In this document: positions 1 through 7,658 of the stretch, piece after piece | Numbering within the stretch: the first letter of the stretch is position 1 | Layout of the letters: each line of letters opens with the position of its first letter | Assembly: GCA_046153015.1 (NCBI GenBank) | Contig: JBJXGF010000371.1 | Coordinates: 1-40,997, forward strand | Source: JBJXGF01 sp046153015 | Lineage (GTDB): Bacteria > Actinomycetota > Acidimicrobiia > Acidimicrobiales > CAIXPF01 | Direction: 5' to 3' | DNA length: 40,997 nucleotides | The notes under the pieces: model-generated | Database searches by the model: none | Seen by the model: only the letters and a program-made list of their open reading frames with translations | What the model was told of the DNA's origin: nothing | Position numbers and translations under genes: made by a program

Positions 1-515
<515 letters not shown>

Positions 516-520
516 CCGCC

Positions 521-937
521 ATGTTGATGCCGAAGAAGGTCAAGCACCGCAAGCAGCAGCGTGGGCGCATGAAGGGCGAGTCGAAGGGGGCCACTGCGGT
601 CGCCTACGGCGATTTCGGGATCCAGGCGCTGGAGCCGGGCTGGATCACCGCTCGCCAGATCGAGGCCGCCCGAATCGCCATGACCCGCTACGTGCGCCGC
701 GGCGGCAAGGTCTGGATCAACGTCTTCCCCGACAAGCCGGTCACCCAGAAGCCGGCGGAGACCCGCATGGGCTCGGGCAAGGGGAACCCCGAGCGTTGGG
801 TGGCGGTGGTGCGCCCCGGGCGCATTCTCTTCGAGCTGTCGTACCCCGACCCGAAGGTGGCGCGCGGCGCCATCGAGCGGGCCATCCAGAAGCTGCCGGT
901 CAAGGCCCGCTTCGTGGCCCGGGAGGAGCCGCTGTAG
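521..937 (+). CDS. rplP: 50S ribosomal protein L16
   Basis: 138-aa protein of normal L16 length. L16 binds 23S rRNA near the A-site and the 5S rRNA and helps tRNA accommodation. The family N-terminus 'MLMPKKVKHRKQQRGR' and the 'KVWINVFPDKPVTQKP' and 'MGSGKG' segments are present. The ATG at 521 was chosen because the family starts with this MLMPK motif; the frame stays open upstream only as an artefact of overlap with rpsC. The stop codon TAG directly abuts the ATG of rpmC, so the two genes are probably translationally coupled. Confidence 0.98.
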   Translation: MLMPKKVKHRKQQRGRMKGESKGATAVAYGDFGIQALEPGWITARQIEAARIAMTRYVRRGGKVWINVFPDKPVTQKPAETRMGSGKGNPERWVAVVRPGRILFELSYPDPKVARGAIERAIQKLPVKARFVAREEPL

Positions 938-1159
938 ATGGCCAAGAAGACCGCCCTCGACGAGCTCTCCGACGGCGAGCTGCTCTCCCGGCTGAGCGAG
1001 GCCAAGGAGGAGCTGTTCAACCTGCGCTTCCAGCTCGCCACCGGCCAGCTCACCAACAACGCCCGAATCGGCCAGGTGAAGAAGGACGTCGCCCGCATCA
1101 TGACCACTCTCCGCGCCCGGGAGATCGCCGCGGCCGAAGCCCTCGAGGCGGCGCGATGA
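938..1159 (+). CDS. rpmC: 50S ribosomal protein L29
   Basis: 73-aa L29, a two-helix protein at the peptide-exit tunnel rim and part of the docking site for trigger factor and SRP. The conserved 'ELFNLRFQLATGQL' and 'IGQVKKDVARIMT' blocks are visible. It starts on the base after the rplP stop and ends in a 4-base ATGA overlap with rpsQ. A short Ala-rich C-terminal extension follows the conserved core, typical of actinobacterial L29. Confidence 0.97.
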   Translation: MAKKTALDELSDGELLSRLSEAKEELFNLRFQLATGQLTNNARIGQVKKDVARIMTTLRAREIAAAEALEAAR

Positions 1160-1422
1160 GCGAGGAGACCCGCCCCAACCCGCGCAAGACCCGCGAAGGC
1201 ACGGTCGTGGCCAACGGCATGGACAAGACCGCGGTCGTCCTCGTGGTCGACCGCGTCCGCGACCCCCGGTACGGCAAGACCCTCCAGCGCACGAAGAAGC
1301 TCTACGTGCACGACGACGCGAACGATCTGAACGTGGGCGACCGCGTGCGCGTCGCCGAGACCCGGCCGCTGTCGAAGACCAAGCGCTGGCGCTTGGTCGA
1401 GGTCACGGAGCGAGCCCGATGA
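1156..1422 (+). CDS. rpsQ: 30S ribosomal protein S17
   Basis: 88-aa S17, a primary 16S rRNA-binding protein of the 30S body with an OB fold. Recognised from 'GTVVANGMDKTAVVLVV', 'YGKTLQRTKKLYVHDD' and the 'VGDRVRVAETRPLSKTKRW' segment. The start ATG at 1156 overlaps the rpmC stop (ATGA), and the gene's own stop overlaps the rplN start in the same way, so it sits in a chain of coupled genes. Confidence 0.98.
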   Translation: MSEETRPNPRKTREGTVVANGMDKTAVVLVVDRVRDPRYGKTLQRTKKLYVHDDANDLNVGDRVRVAETRPLSKTKRWRLVEVTERAR

Positions 1423-1787
1423 TCCAGCAGGAGTCGCGGCTGAAGGTGGCCGACAACAGCGGCGCCCGCGAGGTGCTCTGCATCCGGGTCCTGGGCGGCA
1501 CGAAGCGGCGTTACGCCTCGATCGGCGACATCTTCGTGGCCACCGTGAAGGACGCGATCCCCGGCGCCGCGGTGAAGAAGGGCGACGTGGTGAAGTGCGT
1601 GGTCGTGCGCACCAAGAAGGAGAAGCGGCGTCCCGACGGCTCGTACATCCGCTTCGACGAGAACGCCGCCGTGCTCATCAACGAGCAGATGCAGCCGCGC
1701 GGCACGCGCATCTTCGGCCCGGTGGGCCGGGAGCTGCGCGACAAGCGTTTCATGCGCATCGTGTCGCTGGCGCCGGAGGTGCTGTGA
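1419..1787 (+). CDS. rplN: 50S ribosomal protein L14
   Basis: 122-aa L14, exactly the usual length. It binds 23S rRNA and forms an intersubunit bridge with 16S rRNA. The family start 'MIQQESRLKVADNSGA' and the 'VGRELRDKRFMRIVSLAPEVL' end are both present. ATGA overlap with rpsQ upstream and TGATG overlap with rplX downstream. Confidence 0.98.
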   Translation: MIQQESRLKVADNSGAREVLCIRVLGGTKRRYASIGDIFVATVKDAIPGAAVKKGDVVKCVVVRTKKEKRRPDGSYIRFDENAAVLINEQMQPRGTRIFGPVGRELRDKRFMRIVSLAPEVL

Positions 1788-2095
1788 TGAAGATCCGCAA
1801 GGGCGACCGGGTGGTTGTGCTCTCGGGCAAGGACAAGGGCAAAGAGGGCGTCGTGTCCCGGGCGCTGCCCGAGGTGGGCAAGGTCATCGTCGATGGCGTG
1901 AACGTGGTGAAGAAGCACCAGAAGCCCACACGAGCGGCGATGCAGGGCGGCATCATTGACAAGGAGATGCCGATCAACGTCTCGAACGTGGCGATCCTCA
2001 GCCCGCGGGACGGCAAGGCGACACGCGTCGGGTATCGGGTGGACGCGAACGGCGAGAAGGTGCGGGTCTGCAAGCGCACGGGGAGCGAGCTCTGA
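1787..2095 (+). CDS. rplX: 50S ribosomal protein L24
   Basis: 102-aa L24, an early assembly-initiator protein of the 50S subunit with an N-terminal KOW motif ('KIRKGDRVVVLSGKDKGKEG'). The frame is open far upstream, but the ATG at 1787 gives the canonical MKIRKGD start and overlaps the rplN stop by one base (TGATG). It overlaps rplE in the same manner. Confidence 0.98.
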   Translation: MKIRKGDRVVVLSGKDKGKEGVVSRALPEVGKVIVDGVNVVKKHQKPTRAAMQGGIIDKEMPINVSNVAILSPRDGKATRVGYRVDANGEKVRVCKRTGSEL

Positions 2096-2670
2096 TGGCG
2101 AGCTCCTCCGCCCCCACCCACGCGACGCCGCGGCTCAAGGCCAAGTACCAAGCCGAGCTGCGCGACCAGCTCAAGGAGCGCCTCGGGCTCCCCAACGTGA
2201 TGATGGTCCCGCGGCTCGAGAAGATCGTGCTCAACATGGGCGTGGGGGCCGCCTTGCAGCAGCCCAAGCTGCTCGAGGGCGCCCTGGAGGACCTCGCCGC
2301 GATCACCGGACAGAAGCCGGTGAGCACGCGGGCGAAGAAATCCATCGCCGGCTTCAAGCTGCGCACCGGCAACGCAATCGGCGCCAAGGTCACGCTGCGG
2401 GGTGACCGCATGTGGGAGTTCCTCGACCGGCTGATCAGCCTGGCCGTGCCTCGCATTCGTGACTTCCGCGGCCTGCCGAAGGCCTTTGACGGTCACGGCA
2501 ACTACACCTTCGGGGTGAACGAGCAGCTCATCTTCCCCGAGATCGACTACGACAGGATCGATGCCACGCGCGGCATGCACATCACGATCGTGACCACCGC
2601 GCGCACCGACGCCGAGGGCTCAGCGCTCCTCGAAGCGTTCGATTTCCCATTCCGGCGTGAGGGTCAGTAA
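2095..2670 (+). CDS. rplE: 50S ribosomal protein L5
   Basis: 191-aa L5, which binds 5S rRNA and contacts the P-site tRNA and S13. Family blocks visible include 'PRLEKIVLNMGVG', 'ITGQKPVSTRAKKSIAGFKLR', 'LRGDRMWEFLDRLISLAVPRIRDFRG' (split around residues 100-125) and the 'GVNEQLIFPEIDYD' segment. A short non-conserved Ser/Pro N-terminus precedes the core. One-base TGATG overlap with rplX. Confidence 0.98.
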   Translation: MASSSAPTHATPRLKAKYQAELRDQLKERLGLPNVMMVPRLEKIVLNMGVGAALQQPKLLEGALEDLAAITGQKPVSTRAKKSIAGFKLRTGNAIGAKVTLRGDRMWEFLDRLISLAVPRIRDFRGLPKAFDGHGNYTFGVNEQLIFPEIDYDRIDATRGMHITIVTTARTDAEGSALLEAFDFPFRREGQ

Positions 2671-2686
2671 GGGGCGACAGGAGCAC

Positions 2687-2872
2687 ATGGCCAAGACGGC
2701 TCTCAAGGAAAAGCAGCAGCGCAAGCCCAAGTACAAGGTGCGGGCCTACACCCGCTGCCGGCGTTGCGGCCGGCCGCGCGCGGTGTACCGCAAGTTCGGG
2801 CTGTGCCGCCTGTGCCTGCGCGCGCTGGCTCACGCCGGCGACATCCCCGGTGTGGTGAAGGCCAGTTGGTAG
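2687..2872 (+). CDS. rpsN: 30S ribosomal protein S14, zinc-binding type
   Basis: 61-aa short S14 (type Z). The zinc ribbon cysteines are C24, C27, C40 and C43 (CRRC and CRLC). S14 sits in the 30S head with S3 and S10. An in-frame ATG ten codons upstream (2657) lies inside rplE. The ATG at 2687, preceded by AGGAG at 2679-2683, gives the family start and length, so it was chosen. The cysteine-free long S14 paralogue found in some actinobacteria is not in this window. Confidence 0.97.
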   Translation: MAKTALKEKQQRKPKYKVRAYTRCRRCGRPRAVYRKFGLCRLCLRALAHAGDIPGVVKASW

Positions 2873-2888
2873 AGAAGGCAGCTGCCTC

Positions 2889-3293
2889 ATGACGATGACC
2901 GACCCCATCGCCGACATGCTGACGCGCATCCGCAACGCGAACACGGCGATGCACGACGACGTGGCGATGCCCTCCTCCAAGCTGAAGGAGTCCCTCGCCA
3001 ACGTGTTGAAGCGCGAGGGCTACATCGAGGACTTCGCGGTGAGCGACGCGGCGCCTCGGCCCGGCAAGACGCTCACGATCAACATGAAGTACTCGCCGGA
3101 GCGGGCGCGCACGATCTCCGGCGTGCGGAGGATCTCCAAACCGGGCCTGCGGGTCTACCGCAAGGCCGACCAGGTGCCTCGGGTGCTGGGCGGGCTGGGG
3201 ATCGCCGTGCTGTCCACGAGCAAAGGGCTGATGACCGACCGCGAGGCGCGCAAGGAGCGCCTCGGCGGCGAGGTCATCTGCTACGTGTGGTGA
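2889..3293 (+). CDS. rpsH: 30S ribosomal protein S8
   Basis: 134-aa S8, a primary 16S rRNA-binding protein; in E. coli it is also the translational repressor of the spc operon (known for that organism, not shown here). The start 'MTMTDPIADMLTRIRNAN' and the end 'LGGEVICYVW' are typical. A second Met two codons in (2895) is an equally possible start. AGAAGG lies about ten bases upstream of 2889. Confidence 0.97.
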   Translation: MTMTDPIADMLTRIRNANTAMHDDVAMPSSKLKESLANVLKREGYIEDFAVSDAAPRPGKTLTINMKYSPERARTISGVRRISKPGLRVYRKADQVPRVLGGLGIAVLSTSKGLMTDREARKERLGGEVICYVW

Positions 3294-3309
3294 GGATCCG
3301 GAGGAGCCG

Positions 3310-3849
3310 ATGTCTCGTATCGGGCTGATGCCGATTCAGGTGCCGAGCGGCGTCGAGGTCACCGTCGTCGACCGCCAGGTCACCGTCAAGGGCCCGAAGG
3401 GCGAGCTGTCGCGGCCGATCCCCGGCGTGATCGAGCTGCGCCGCGACGGCGACACGATCCACGTGGAGCGCCCCGACGACAGCCGGGAGAACCGCTCGCT
3501 GCACGGGCTCACGCGCACGTTGGTGAACAACATGGTGGTCGGGGTGTCGCAGGGTTACCGGCGGGATCTCGAGATCGTGGGCGTGGGCTACCGGGCCACG
3601 CCGAAAGGGCCGGACCAGATCGAGCTGGCGCTCGGGTTCAGCCATCCCGTGACCGTCGACGCGCCCGACGGGGTGACCTTCGAGGTGCCCTCGAACACCC
3701 GCATCGGGGTGATCGGCATCAACAAGGAGCTGGTGGGCCAGGTCGCGGCCAACATCCGCAAGATCCGCAAGCCCGAGCCCTACAAGGGCAAGGGCGTCCG
3801 CTACGCCGGCGAGCGCGTGCTCCGCAAAGCGGGCAAGGCCGGCAAGTGA
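3310..3849 (+). CDS. rplF: 50S ribosomal protein L6
   Basis: 179-aa L6, with the two repeated alpha/beta domains of the family. It binds 23S rRNA near the sarcin-ricin loop and factor-binding site. 'MSRIGLMPIQVPSGVEV' starts the protein and 'IRKPEPYKGKGVRYAGE' is the conserved C-terminal signature. A strong Shine-Dalgarno GGAGGAG (3300-3306) lies 3 bases before the ATG. The stop TGA overlaps the ATG of a 16-codon mini-ORF that links it to rplR. Confidence 0.98.
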   Translation: MSRIGLMPIQVPSGVEVTVVDRQVTVKGPKGELSRPIPGVIELRRDGDTIHVERPDDSRENRSLHGLTRTLVNNMVVGVSQGYRRDLEIVGVGYRATPKGPDQIELALGFSHPVTVDAPDGVTFEVPSNTRIGVIGINKELVGQVAANIRKIRKPEPYKGKGVRYAGERVLRKAGKAGK

Positions 3850-3899
3850 TGGAGGCCGCACGCATGAGTGCCGCGATCCCGCCGAGGGACGAGCGATGA
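3849..3899 (+). CDS. 16-codon mini-ORF coupling rplF to rplR (possible)
   Basis: The 46-base gap between rplF and rplR is spanned by an ATG-initiated frame of 16 codons (MEAARMSAAIPPRDER). Its ATG overlaps the rplF stop by one base (TGATG), and its TGA overlaps the rplR ATG by four bases (ATGA). This is the same overlap geometry used between the real genes around it, so it could pass terminating ribosomes from L6 to L18. There is no evidence that the peptide has a function. rplR also has its own GAGGGA 6 bases before its start, so chance is a serious alternative. Confidence 0.3.
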   Translation: MEAARMSAAIPPRDER

Positions 3900-4261
3900 G
3901 CGACGCAGGCGACAAGCGGGCCAGCCGCGTCCGTCGGCACCGCCGCGTCCGCAAGACGGTGCGCGGCACCCCCGAGCGGCCCCGCCTGGCCGTGTTCCGC
4001 TCGAACCGCCACATCGTGGCCCAGGTGATCGACGATCTCGGCGGGCGCACGCTCGCCGCGGCCAGCACGCTCGAGGCCGGCGTGCGCGGCGCCGGCGGCA
4101 CCGGCAACAAAGCGGCCGCCGCCCGCGTCGGCGCCCTGGTGGCCGAGCGGGCCCAGGCCACTGGTGTGAGCCAGGTGGTCTTCGATCGGGGCGGGTTCCG
4201 CTACCACGGCCGAGTTGCCGCGCTGGCCGACGCCGCGCGCGAAGCAGGACTGGAGTTCTAG
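3896..4261 (+). CDS. rplR: 50S ribosomal protein L18
   Basis: 121-aa L18, which with L5 and L25 anchors the 5S rRNA in the central protuberance. Recognised from 'RVRRHRRVRKTVRGTPERPRLAVFRSN' (residues about 10-36), 'IVAQVIDDLGGRTLAAAST' and the C-terminal 'VVFDRGGFRYHGRVAALADAAREAGL' block. The ATG at 3896 has GAGGGA (3884-3889) upstream. rpsE follows 2 bases after the stop. Confidence 0.97.
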   Translation: MSDAGDKRASRVRRHRRVRKTVRGTPERPRLAVFRSNRHIVAQVIDDLGGRTLAAASTLEAGVRGAGGTGNKAAAARVGALVAERAQATGVSQVVFDRGGFRYHGRVAALADAAREAGLEF

Positions 4262-4263
4262 CT

Positions 4264-4824
4264 ATGGCCTACTCCTCCGACGCGCAGCTGCGCGACTCGC
4301 GGGTGATCAACATCAACCGGGTGGCCAAGGTGGTGAAGGGCGGCCGCCGGTTCTCCTTCACGGCGCTGGTGGTGATCGGCGACGCGTCCGGCCGGGTCGG
4401 CCTCGGCTACGGCAAGGCGAAGGAAGTGCCGCTCGCCATCCAGAAGGGCACCGAGGAGGCCAAGAAGAACCTCTTCGCCGTGCCGCTGGCGGGCAGCACG
4501 ATCATCCACCCGATCATGGGCATCTTCAACGCCGGGCGGGTGCTGCTGAAGCCGGCGGCGCCGGGCACCGGCGTGATCGCCGGCGGCGCGGCCCGGGCGA
4601 TCCTCGAAGAGGCCGGTGTGCACGACGTGCTCTGCAAGTCGCTGGGTTCGTCCAACCACATCAACGTGGCCCGCGCCACGATCGCTGCGCTCCAGGGCCT
4701 GAAGCGGCCCGACGAGATCGCCCGGCTGCGCGGCCTGTCCGCCGAGGAGTTCATGCCGAAGGGCCTGCTCGCGGCGTACAAGGAATCCCAGCGCGGCCCG
4801 CACGTGCCGAGCGAGGTGGCCTGA
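4264..4824 (+). CDS. rpsE: 30S ribosomal protein S5
   Basis: 186-aa S5, a 30S protein at the mRNA entry channel important for decoding accuracy. The double-stranded-RNA-binding N-domain ('RVININRVAKVVKGGRRFSF') is followed by the S5 C-domain ('GVIAGGAARAILEEAGV', 'DVLCKSLGSSNHINVARAT'). The ATG at 4264 was chosen over longer in-frame extensions because these would run through rplR. TGATG overlap with rpmD. Confidence 0.98.
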   Translation: MAYSSDAQLRDSRVININRVAKVVKGGRRFSFTALVVIGDASGRVGLGYGKAKEVPLAIQKGTEEAKKNLFAVPLAGSTIIHPIMGIFNAGRVLLKPAAPGTGVIAGGAARAILEEAGVHDVLCKSLGSSNHINVARATIAALQGLKRPDEIARLRGLSAEEFMPKGLLAAYKESQRGPHVPSEVA

Positions 4825-5006
4825 TGGCCGAGCTGGTGGTGACCCAGGTGCGCTCGGCGATCGGCGCCAAGCCCAAGCAGCGGGGCACGCTGCGGGCGTT
4901 GGGCCTCGGCCGCATCGGCAAGACCAACACGCTGCCGGACCGGCCCGAGATCCGGGGCATGATCGCCCGGGTGCCTCATCTGATCGTCGTGCAGGAAGTG
5001 AGCTGA
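4824..5006 (+). CDS. rpmD: 50S ribosomal protein L30
   Basis: 60-aa L30, of the usual bacterial length. The family signature 'VTQVRSAIGAKPKQRGTLRA' and 'LGLGRIGKTNTLPD' are clear. It starts within the rpsE stop codon (TGATG) and is followed after 7 bases by rplO, the standard spc order. Confidence 0.97.
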   Translation: MAELVVTQVRSAIGAKPKQRGTLRALGLGRIGKTNTLPDRPEIRGMIARVPHLIVVQEVS

Positions 5007-5013
5007 GCCGGCC

Positions 5014-5502
5014 ATGAAGATCCACGACCTGGCGCCCCCCGAGGGCGCGAACCGCCGGCGCAAGCGGGTCGGCCGCGGCATCGGCGGCAAGGGCGGCAAG
5101 ACCGCCGGCCGGGGCACGAAGGGCCAGTACGCCCGCAACACCGTGCGCCCGGGCTTCGAGGGCGGCCAGATGCCGCTCGTGCAGCGGGTGCCGAAGCTGA
5201 AGGGCTTCAAGAACCCGTTCCGGGTCGAGTACCAGGCCATCAACCTCGACACGATCGCCGAGAGCGGCCTGGCCGAGGTGACGCCCGAGACCCTGCACGC
5301 TCACGGCCTCGTGCACAAGGGCGCGCTGGTGAAGGTGCTCGGCCGGGGCGAGCTGGGCCGCTCCCTGACCGTTCGGGCCCACGGCTTCTCCAAGTCGGCC
5401 GAAGCGGCGATCACCGCGGCAGGCGGTACGGTTGAGGTCCTGCCCCCGCCCTTCGGCCACGGTCGGCCGCCGGCCAAGGGCAACGCGTTGACCAACCGCT
5501 AG
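5014..5502 (+). CDS. rplO: 50S ribosomal protein L15
   Basis: 162-aa L15, a late-assembly 50S protein with a long basic N-terminal extension into 23S rRNA ('RVGRGIGGKGGKTAGRGTKG', 'VRPGFEGGQMPL'). The globular part holds 'VHKGALVKVLGRGELGRSLTV' (residues about 103-123). Slightly longer than E. coli L15 because of a C-terminal Pro/Gly-rich tail. A compact GC hairpin overlaps its stop codon. Confidence 0.97.
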   Translation: MKIHDLAPPEGANRRRKRVGRGIGGKGGKTAGRGTKGQYARNTVRPGFEGGQMPLVQRVPKLKGFKNPFRVEYQAINLDTIAESGLAEVTPETLHAHGLVHKGALVKVLGRGELGRSLTVRAHGFSKSAEAAITAAGGTVEVLPPPFGHGRPPAKGNALTNR

Positions 5503-5517
5503 GGGCCGCCCGGCCCC
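5502..5517 (+). other. GC hairpin at the rplO stop, before secY
   Basis: GGGGCCG and CGGCCCC form a perfect inverted repeat separated by CC, covering the end of the rplO stop codon. There is no U-tract, so a full terminator is unlikely. It could slow transcription or modulate the ribosomal protein to SecY ratio. The secY ribosome-binding site (GAGGAG at 5532-5537) lies 15 bases further on. Confidence 0.4.
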
Positions 5518-5531
5518 CGCAGGATCTGACC

Positions 5532-5537
5532 GAGGAG
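5532..5537 (+). promoter_or_regulatory. Shine-Dalgarno deciding the secY GTG start
   Basis: GAGGAG lies 7 bases before the GTG at 5545. No comparable site precedes the alternative ATG at 5602, which would give the common 'MLGNLKNMFR' start. The site therefore favours the longer SecY with 19 extra Ser/Gly-rich residues. Confidence 0.6.
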
Positions 5538-5544
5538 TCCGCCG

Positions 5545-6930
5545 GTGGTCGCCACCAGAGCGAGCAGCAGCACGAGCGGCGGGGGCCGGTCCGGCGCCCC
5601 GATGCTCGGCAACCTGAAGAACATGTTCCGGGTGGCCGATCTCCGGAACAAGATCGCCTTCACGGTGCTCATGCTGGCGATCTACCGGCTCGGCGCGTTC
5701 CTTCCGGCGCCCGGGATCGACCTCGAGGCCGTCCGCCAGCTCAAGCGCAACGCGGCAACGCAGGGCGGCGCCTTGGGCTTCTTGCAGCTCTTCTCGGGCG
5801 GAGCGCTCACCCAGTTCGCCATCTTCGCCCTCGGCATCATGCCGTACATCACCAGCTCGATCATCATCCAGATCCTGGGGGTGGTGGTCCCCAAGATCGA
5901 GCAGTGGCAGAAGCAGGGCGCCCCGGGCCAGCGCAAGATCAACCAGTGGACCCGCTACATGACGATCGCCATCGCGATCGTGCAGTCCACCGGCCTCGTG
6001 TTCCTCTTCCACAACGGCGGGGGCGGGTACTTCGGCGGCAACTCGACCTCGCTCGACCTGTTCCCCACCTTCACGATCCCGCGGGTGCTGCTGATCGTGC
6101 TCACGCTCACCGCGGGCACCGCGTTGATCATGTGGTTCGGGGAGCTCATCACCCAGCGAGGGATCGGCAACGGCATGTCGCTGATCATCTTCTCGTCGGT
6201 GGTGAGCGCGCTGCCCTTCCAGGGCGGTCGCATCCGGGCCGAGTCGAGCACGTTCTGGCTGCTGGTGTCGATCGCGCTGTTCGTGGCGGTGTTGGTGGCG
6301 ATCGTGTTCGTGGAGCAGGGCCAGCGGCGCATCCCGGTGCAGTTCGCCAAGCGGGTGTCGGGGCGGAGGATGTACGGGGGTCAGAGCACCTACATCCCCC
6401 TCAAGGTCAACCAGTCGGGTGTGATCCCGGTGATCTTCGCCAGCTCGGTGCTCTACCTGCCGATCCTGCTCTCCAACGTGCTGCCGGCCGACCAGTCGTG
6501 GGGCGTGAGTGTGCAGAACTGGATCCAGCACCACCTGGTGCAGGGCACGAGCTGGATCTACGTGCTCGTGTTCGGCGGGCTGATCATCGGGTTCGCGTAC
6601 TTCTACACGGCCATCAGCTTCGACCCGGCGCAGCAGGCCGACACGATCCGCAAGCAGGGCGGGTTCATCCCCGGCATCCGTCCCGGCCCCCCCACCGAGC
6701 GCTACCTCGGCCGCATCCTGTCGCGCATCACCCTCCCCGGCGCCCTCTTCATCGCCGCGGTTGCGCTCGTTCCCACCATCTTCTTGTCGGTGTTCGTGTC
6801 CAACGCCACCGCACAGACCGTGTCCTTCGGCGGCACGTCGATCCTCATCGCGGTCGGCGTGGCCCTCGAGACGATGAAGCAGATCGACAGCCAGCTGATG
6901 ATGCGCAACTACGAGGGTTTCCTGAAGTAG
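5545..6930 (+). CDS. secY: Preprotein translocase subunit SecY
   Basis: 461-aa channel-forming subunit of the SecYEG translocon, which moves Sec-dependent proteins across or into the cytoplasmic membrane. The family start region 'LRNKIAFTVLMLAIYRLGAFLP', the 'ALGIMPYITSSIIIQIL' helix (about residues 94-110), 'GMSLIIFSSVVSALP' and the C-terminal 'RNYEGFLK' are all present, and about ten hydrophobic segments are visible. A Gly/Asn-rich loop (about residues 153-168) interrupts the region after the third or fourth helix. GTG at 5545 was chosen by its Shine-Dalgarno; ATG 5602 is the alternative. Confidence 0.97.
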   Translation: MVATRASSSTSGGGRSGAPMLGNLKNMFRVADLRNKIAFTVLMLAIYRLGAFLPAPGIDLEAVRQLKRNAATQGGALGFLQLFSGGALTQFAIFALGIMPYITSSIIIQILGVVVPKIEQWQKQGAPGQRKINQWTRYMTIAIAIVQSTGLVFLFHNGGGGYFGGNSTSLDLFPTFTIPRVLLIVLTLTAGTALIMWFGELITQRGIGNGMSLIIFSSVVSALPFQGGRIRAESSTFWLLVSIALFVAVLVAIVFVEQGQRRIPVQFAKRVSGRRMYGGQSTYIPLKVNQSGVIPVIFASSVLYLPILLSNVLPADQSWGVSVQNWIQHHLVQGTSWIYVLVFGGLIIGFAYFYTAISFDPAQQADTIRKQGGFIPGIRPGPPTERYLGRILSRITLPGALFIAAVALVPTIFLSVFVSNATAQTVSFGGTSILIAVGVALETMKQIDSQLMMRNYEGFLK

Positions 6931-6983
6931 CGACCCGCTTCGCGTTCGCCCTCGCGCCGATGGCGGCGTGGGGCCGAGCTGAT

Positions 6984-7012
6984 TGGCACAGCCGAGCGCG
7001 GTACAGCAAGAT
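6984..7012 (+). promoter_or_regulatory. Possible promoter for adk
   Basis: TTGGCA (6984-6989) and CAAGAT (7007-7012) are separated by 17 bases. The -35 is a good match and the -10 is poor. The adk ATG is 7 bases after the -10, and there is no Shine-Dalgarno, so a leaderless transcript is conceivable. Readthrough from secY is the alternative. Confidence 0.33.
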
Positions 7013-7019
7013 CGGCCGC

Positions 7020-7586
7020 ATGAGCACTGCTGTTCGTCTCGTGGTCTTCGGTCGGCAGGGCGCAGGCAAGGGCACGCAATGCGTCCGCCTGGCCGAGAAG
7101 TACGGGGCTGCGCACATCTCCACCGGCGACATGCTGCGCGCCGCCGCCGCCGAGGGCAGTGCGTTCGGCGCCAAGGCCGACGGGTACATGCGCAGGGGCG
7201 AGCTGGTGCCCGACGAGGTGATCACCGGCGTGGTGCAGGAGCGTCTGGCCAAGCCCGACGCCGCGCAGCGGGGCTACCTGCTCGACGGGTACCCGCGGAC
7301 GGTGGGCCAGGCCGAGGCGCTGGAGGAGATGACCGCGCCGCGGGGCATCGACCTGGCGATCAACATCGAGGTGCCGCTCGACGAGGTCAAGGCTCGCATC
7401 AAGGGCCGCGGCCGGGCCGACGACACCGACGAGGCGGTGGCCCGGCGCCTCGAGCTCTACGAGCGGGAGACCGCCCCGCTCCTGGAGTGGTTCGCCGATC
7501 GGGGCAAGCTCACCACCGTCGACGGGCTGGGCAGCGAGGACGACGTGTTCGCCCGCCTCACCAAGGTGATCGACCAGCTGCTCTGA
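7020..7586 (+). CDS. adk: Adenylate kinase
   Basis: 188-aa enzyme that interconverts ATP + AMP and 2 ADP in the cytoplasm. The P-loop is G11-R-Q-G-A-G-K17-G-T, a variant of the usual GPPGAGKGT. The AMP-binding 'HISTGDMLR' and the 'GYLLDGYPRTVGQAE' block follow. The LID domain is the short form ('GRGRADDTDEAVARRLELY') with no zinc cysteines, as in most actinobacterial enzymes. Placement after secY is standard. It is separated from secY by 89 bases and followed by a hairpin rather than by map. Confidence 0.96.
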   Translation: MSTAVRLVVFGRQGAGKGTQCVRLAEKYGAAHISTGDMLRAAAAEGSAFGAKADGYMRRGELVPDEVITGVVQERLAKPDAAQRGYLLDGYPRTVGQAEALEEMTAPRGIDLAINIEVPLDEVKARIKGRGRADDTDEAVARRLELYERETAPLLEWFADRGKLTTVDGLGSEDDVFARLTKVIDQLL

Positions 7587-7595
7587 CCGCCGGCG

Positions 7596-7621
7596 GCCGT
7601 CGGGACCCGTCGGTCCCCGGC
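7596..7621 (+). terminator. Terminator-like hairpin after adk
   Basis: GGGACC (7602-7607), loop CGTC, GGTCCC (7612-7617), extended outward by GCCG/CGGC with a two-base bulge on the left. It begins about 10 bases after the adk stop and just before the rpmJ promoter. There is no U-tract, as is common for high-GC actinobacterial terminators. It probably separates the spc part from the alpha part of the cluster. Confidence 0.5.
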
Positions 7622-7629
7622 GCCGCGGG

Positions 7630-7658
7630 TTGGACGGTTGGTTCGACGCCGCTAGGAT
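7630..7658 (+). promoter_or_regulatory. Sigma-70-like promoter for rpmJ-rpsM-rpsK-rpsD-rpoA-rplQ
   Basis: TTGGAC (7630-7635), a 17-base spacer, and TAGGAT (7653-7658). The predicted start near 7665 leaves about 118 bases of leader before rpmJ. The rest of the 196-base adk-rpmJ gap holds no recognisable infA or map. Confidence 0.65.

Noticed and set aside
4258..6534. Very long open frame on the minus strand opposite rpsE-secY
   Set aside because: It is antisense to well-recognised genes, its product is His/Arg/Gly-rich without motifs, and such frames arise from GC-rich third codon positions. The same applies to 13741-15843, 22969-24993, 26267-28906, 28524-30257, 30393-32945 and 32710-34890.
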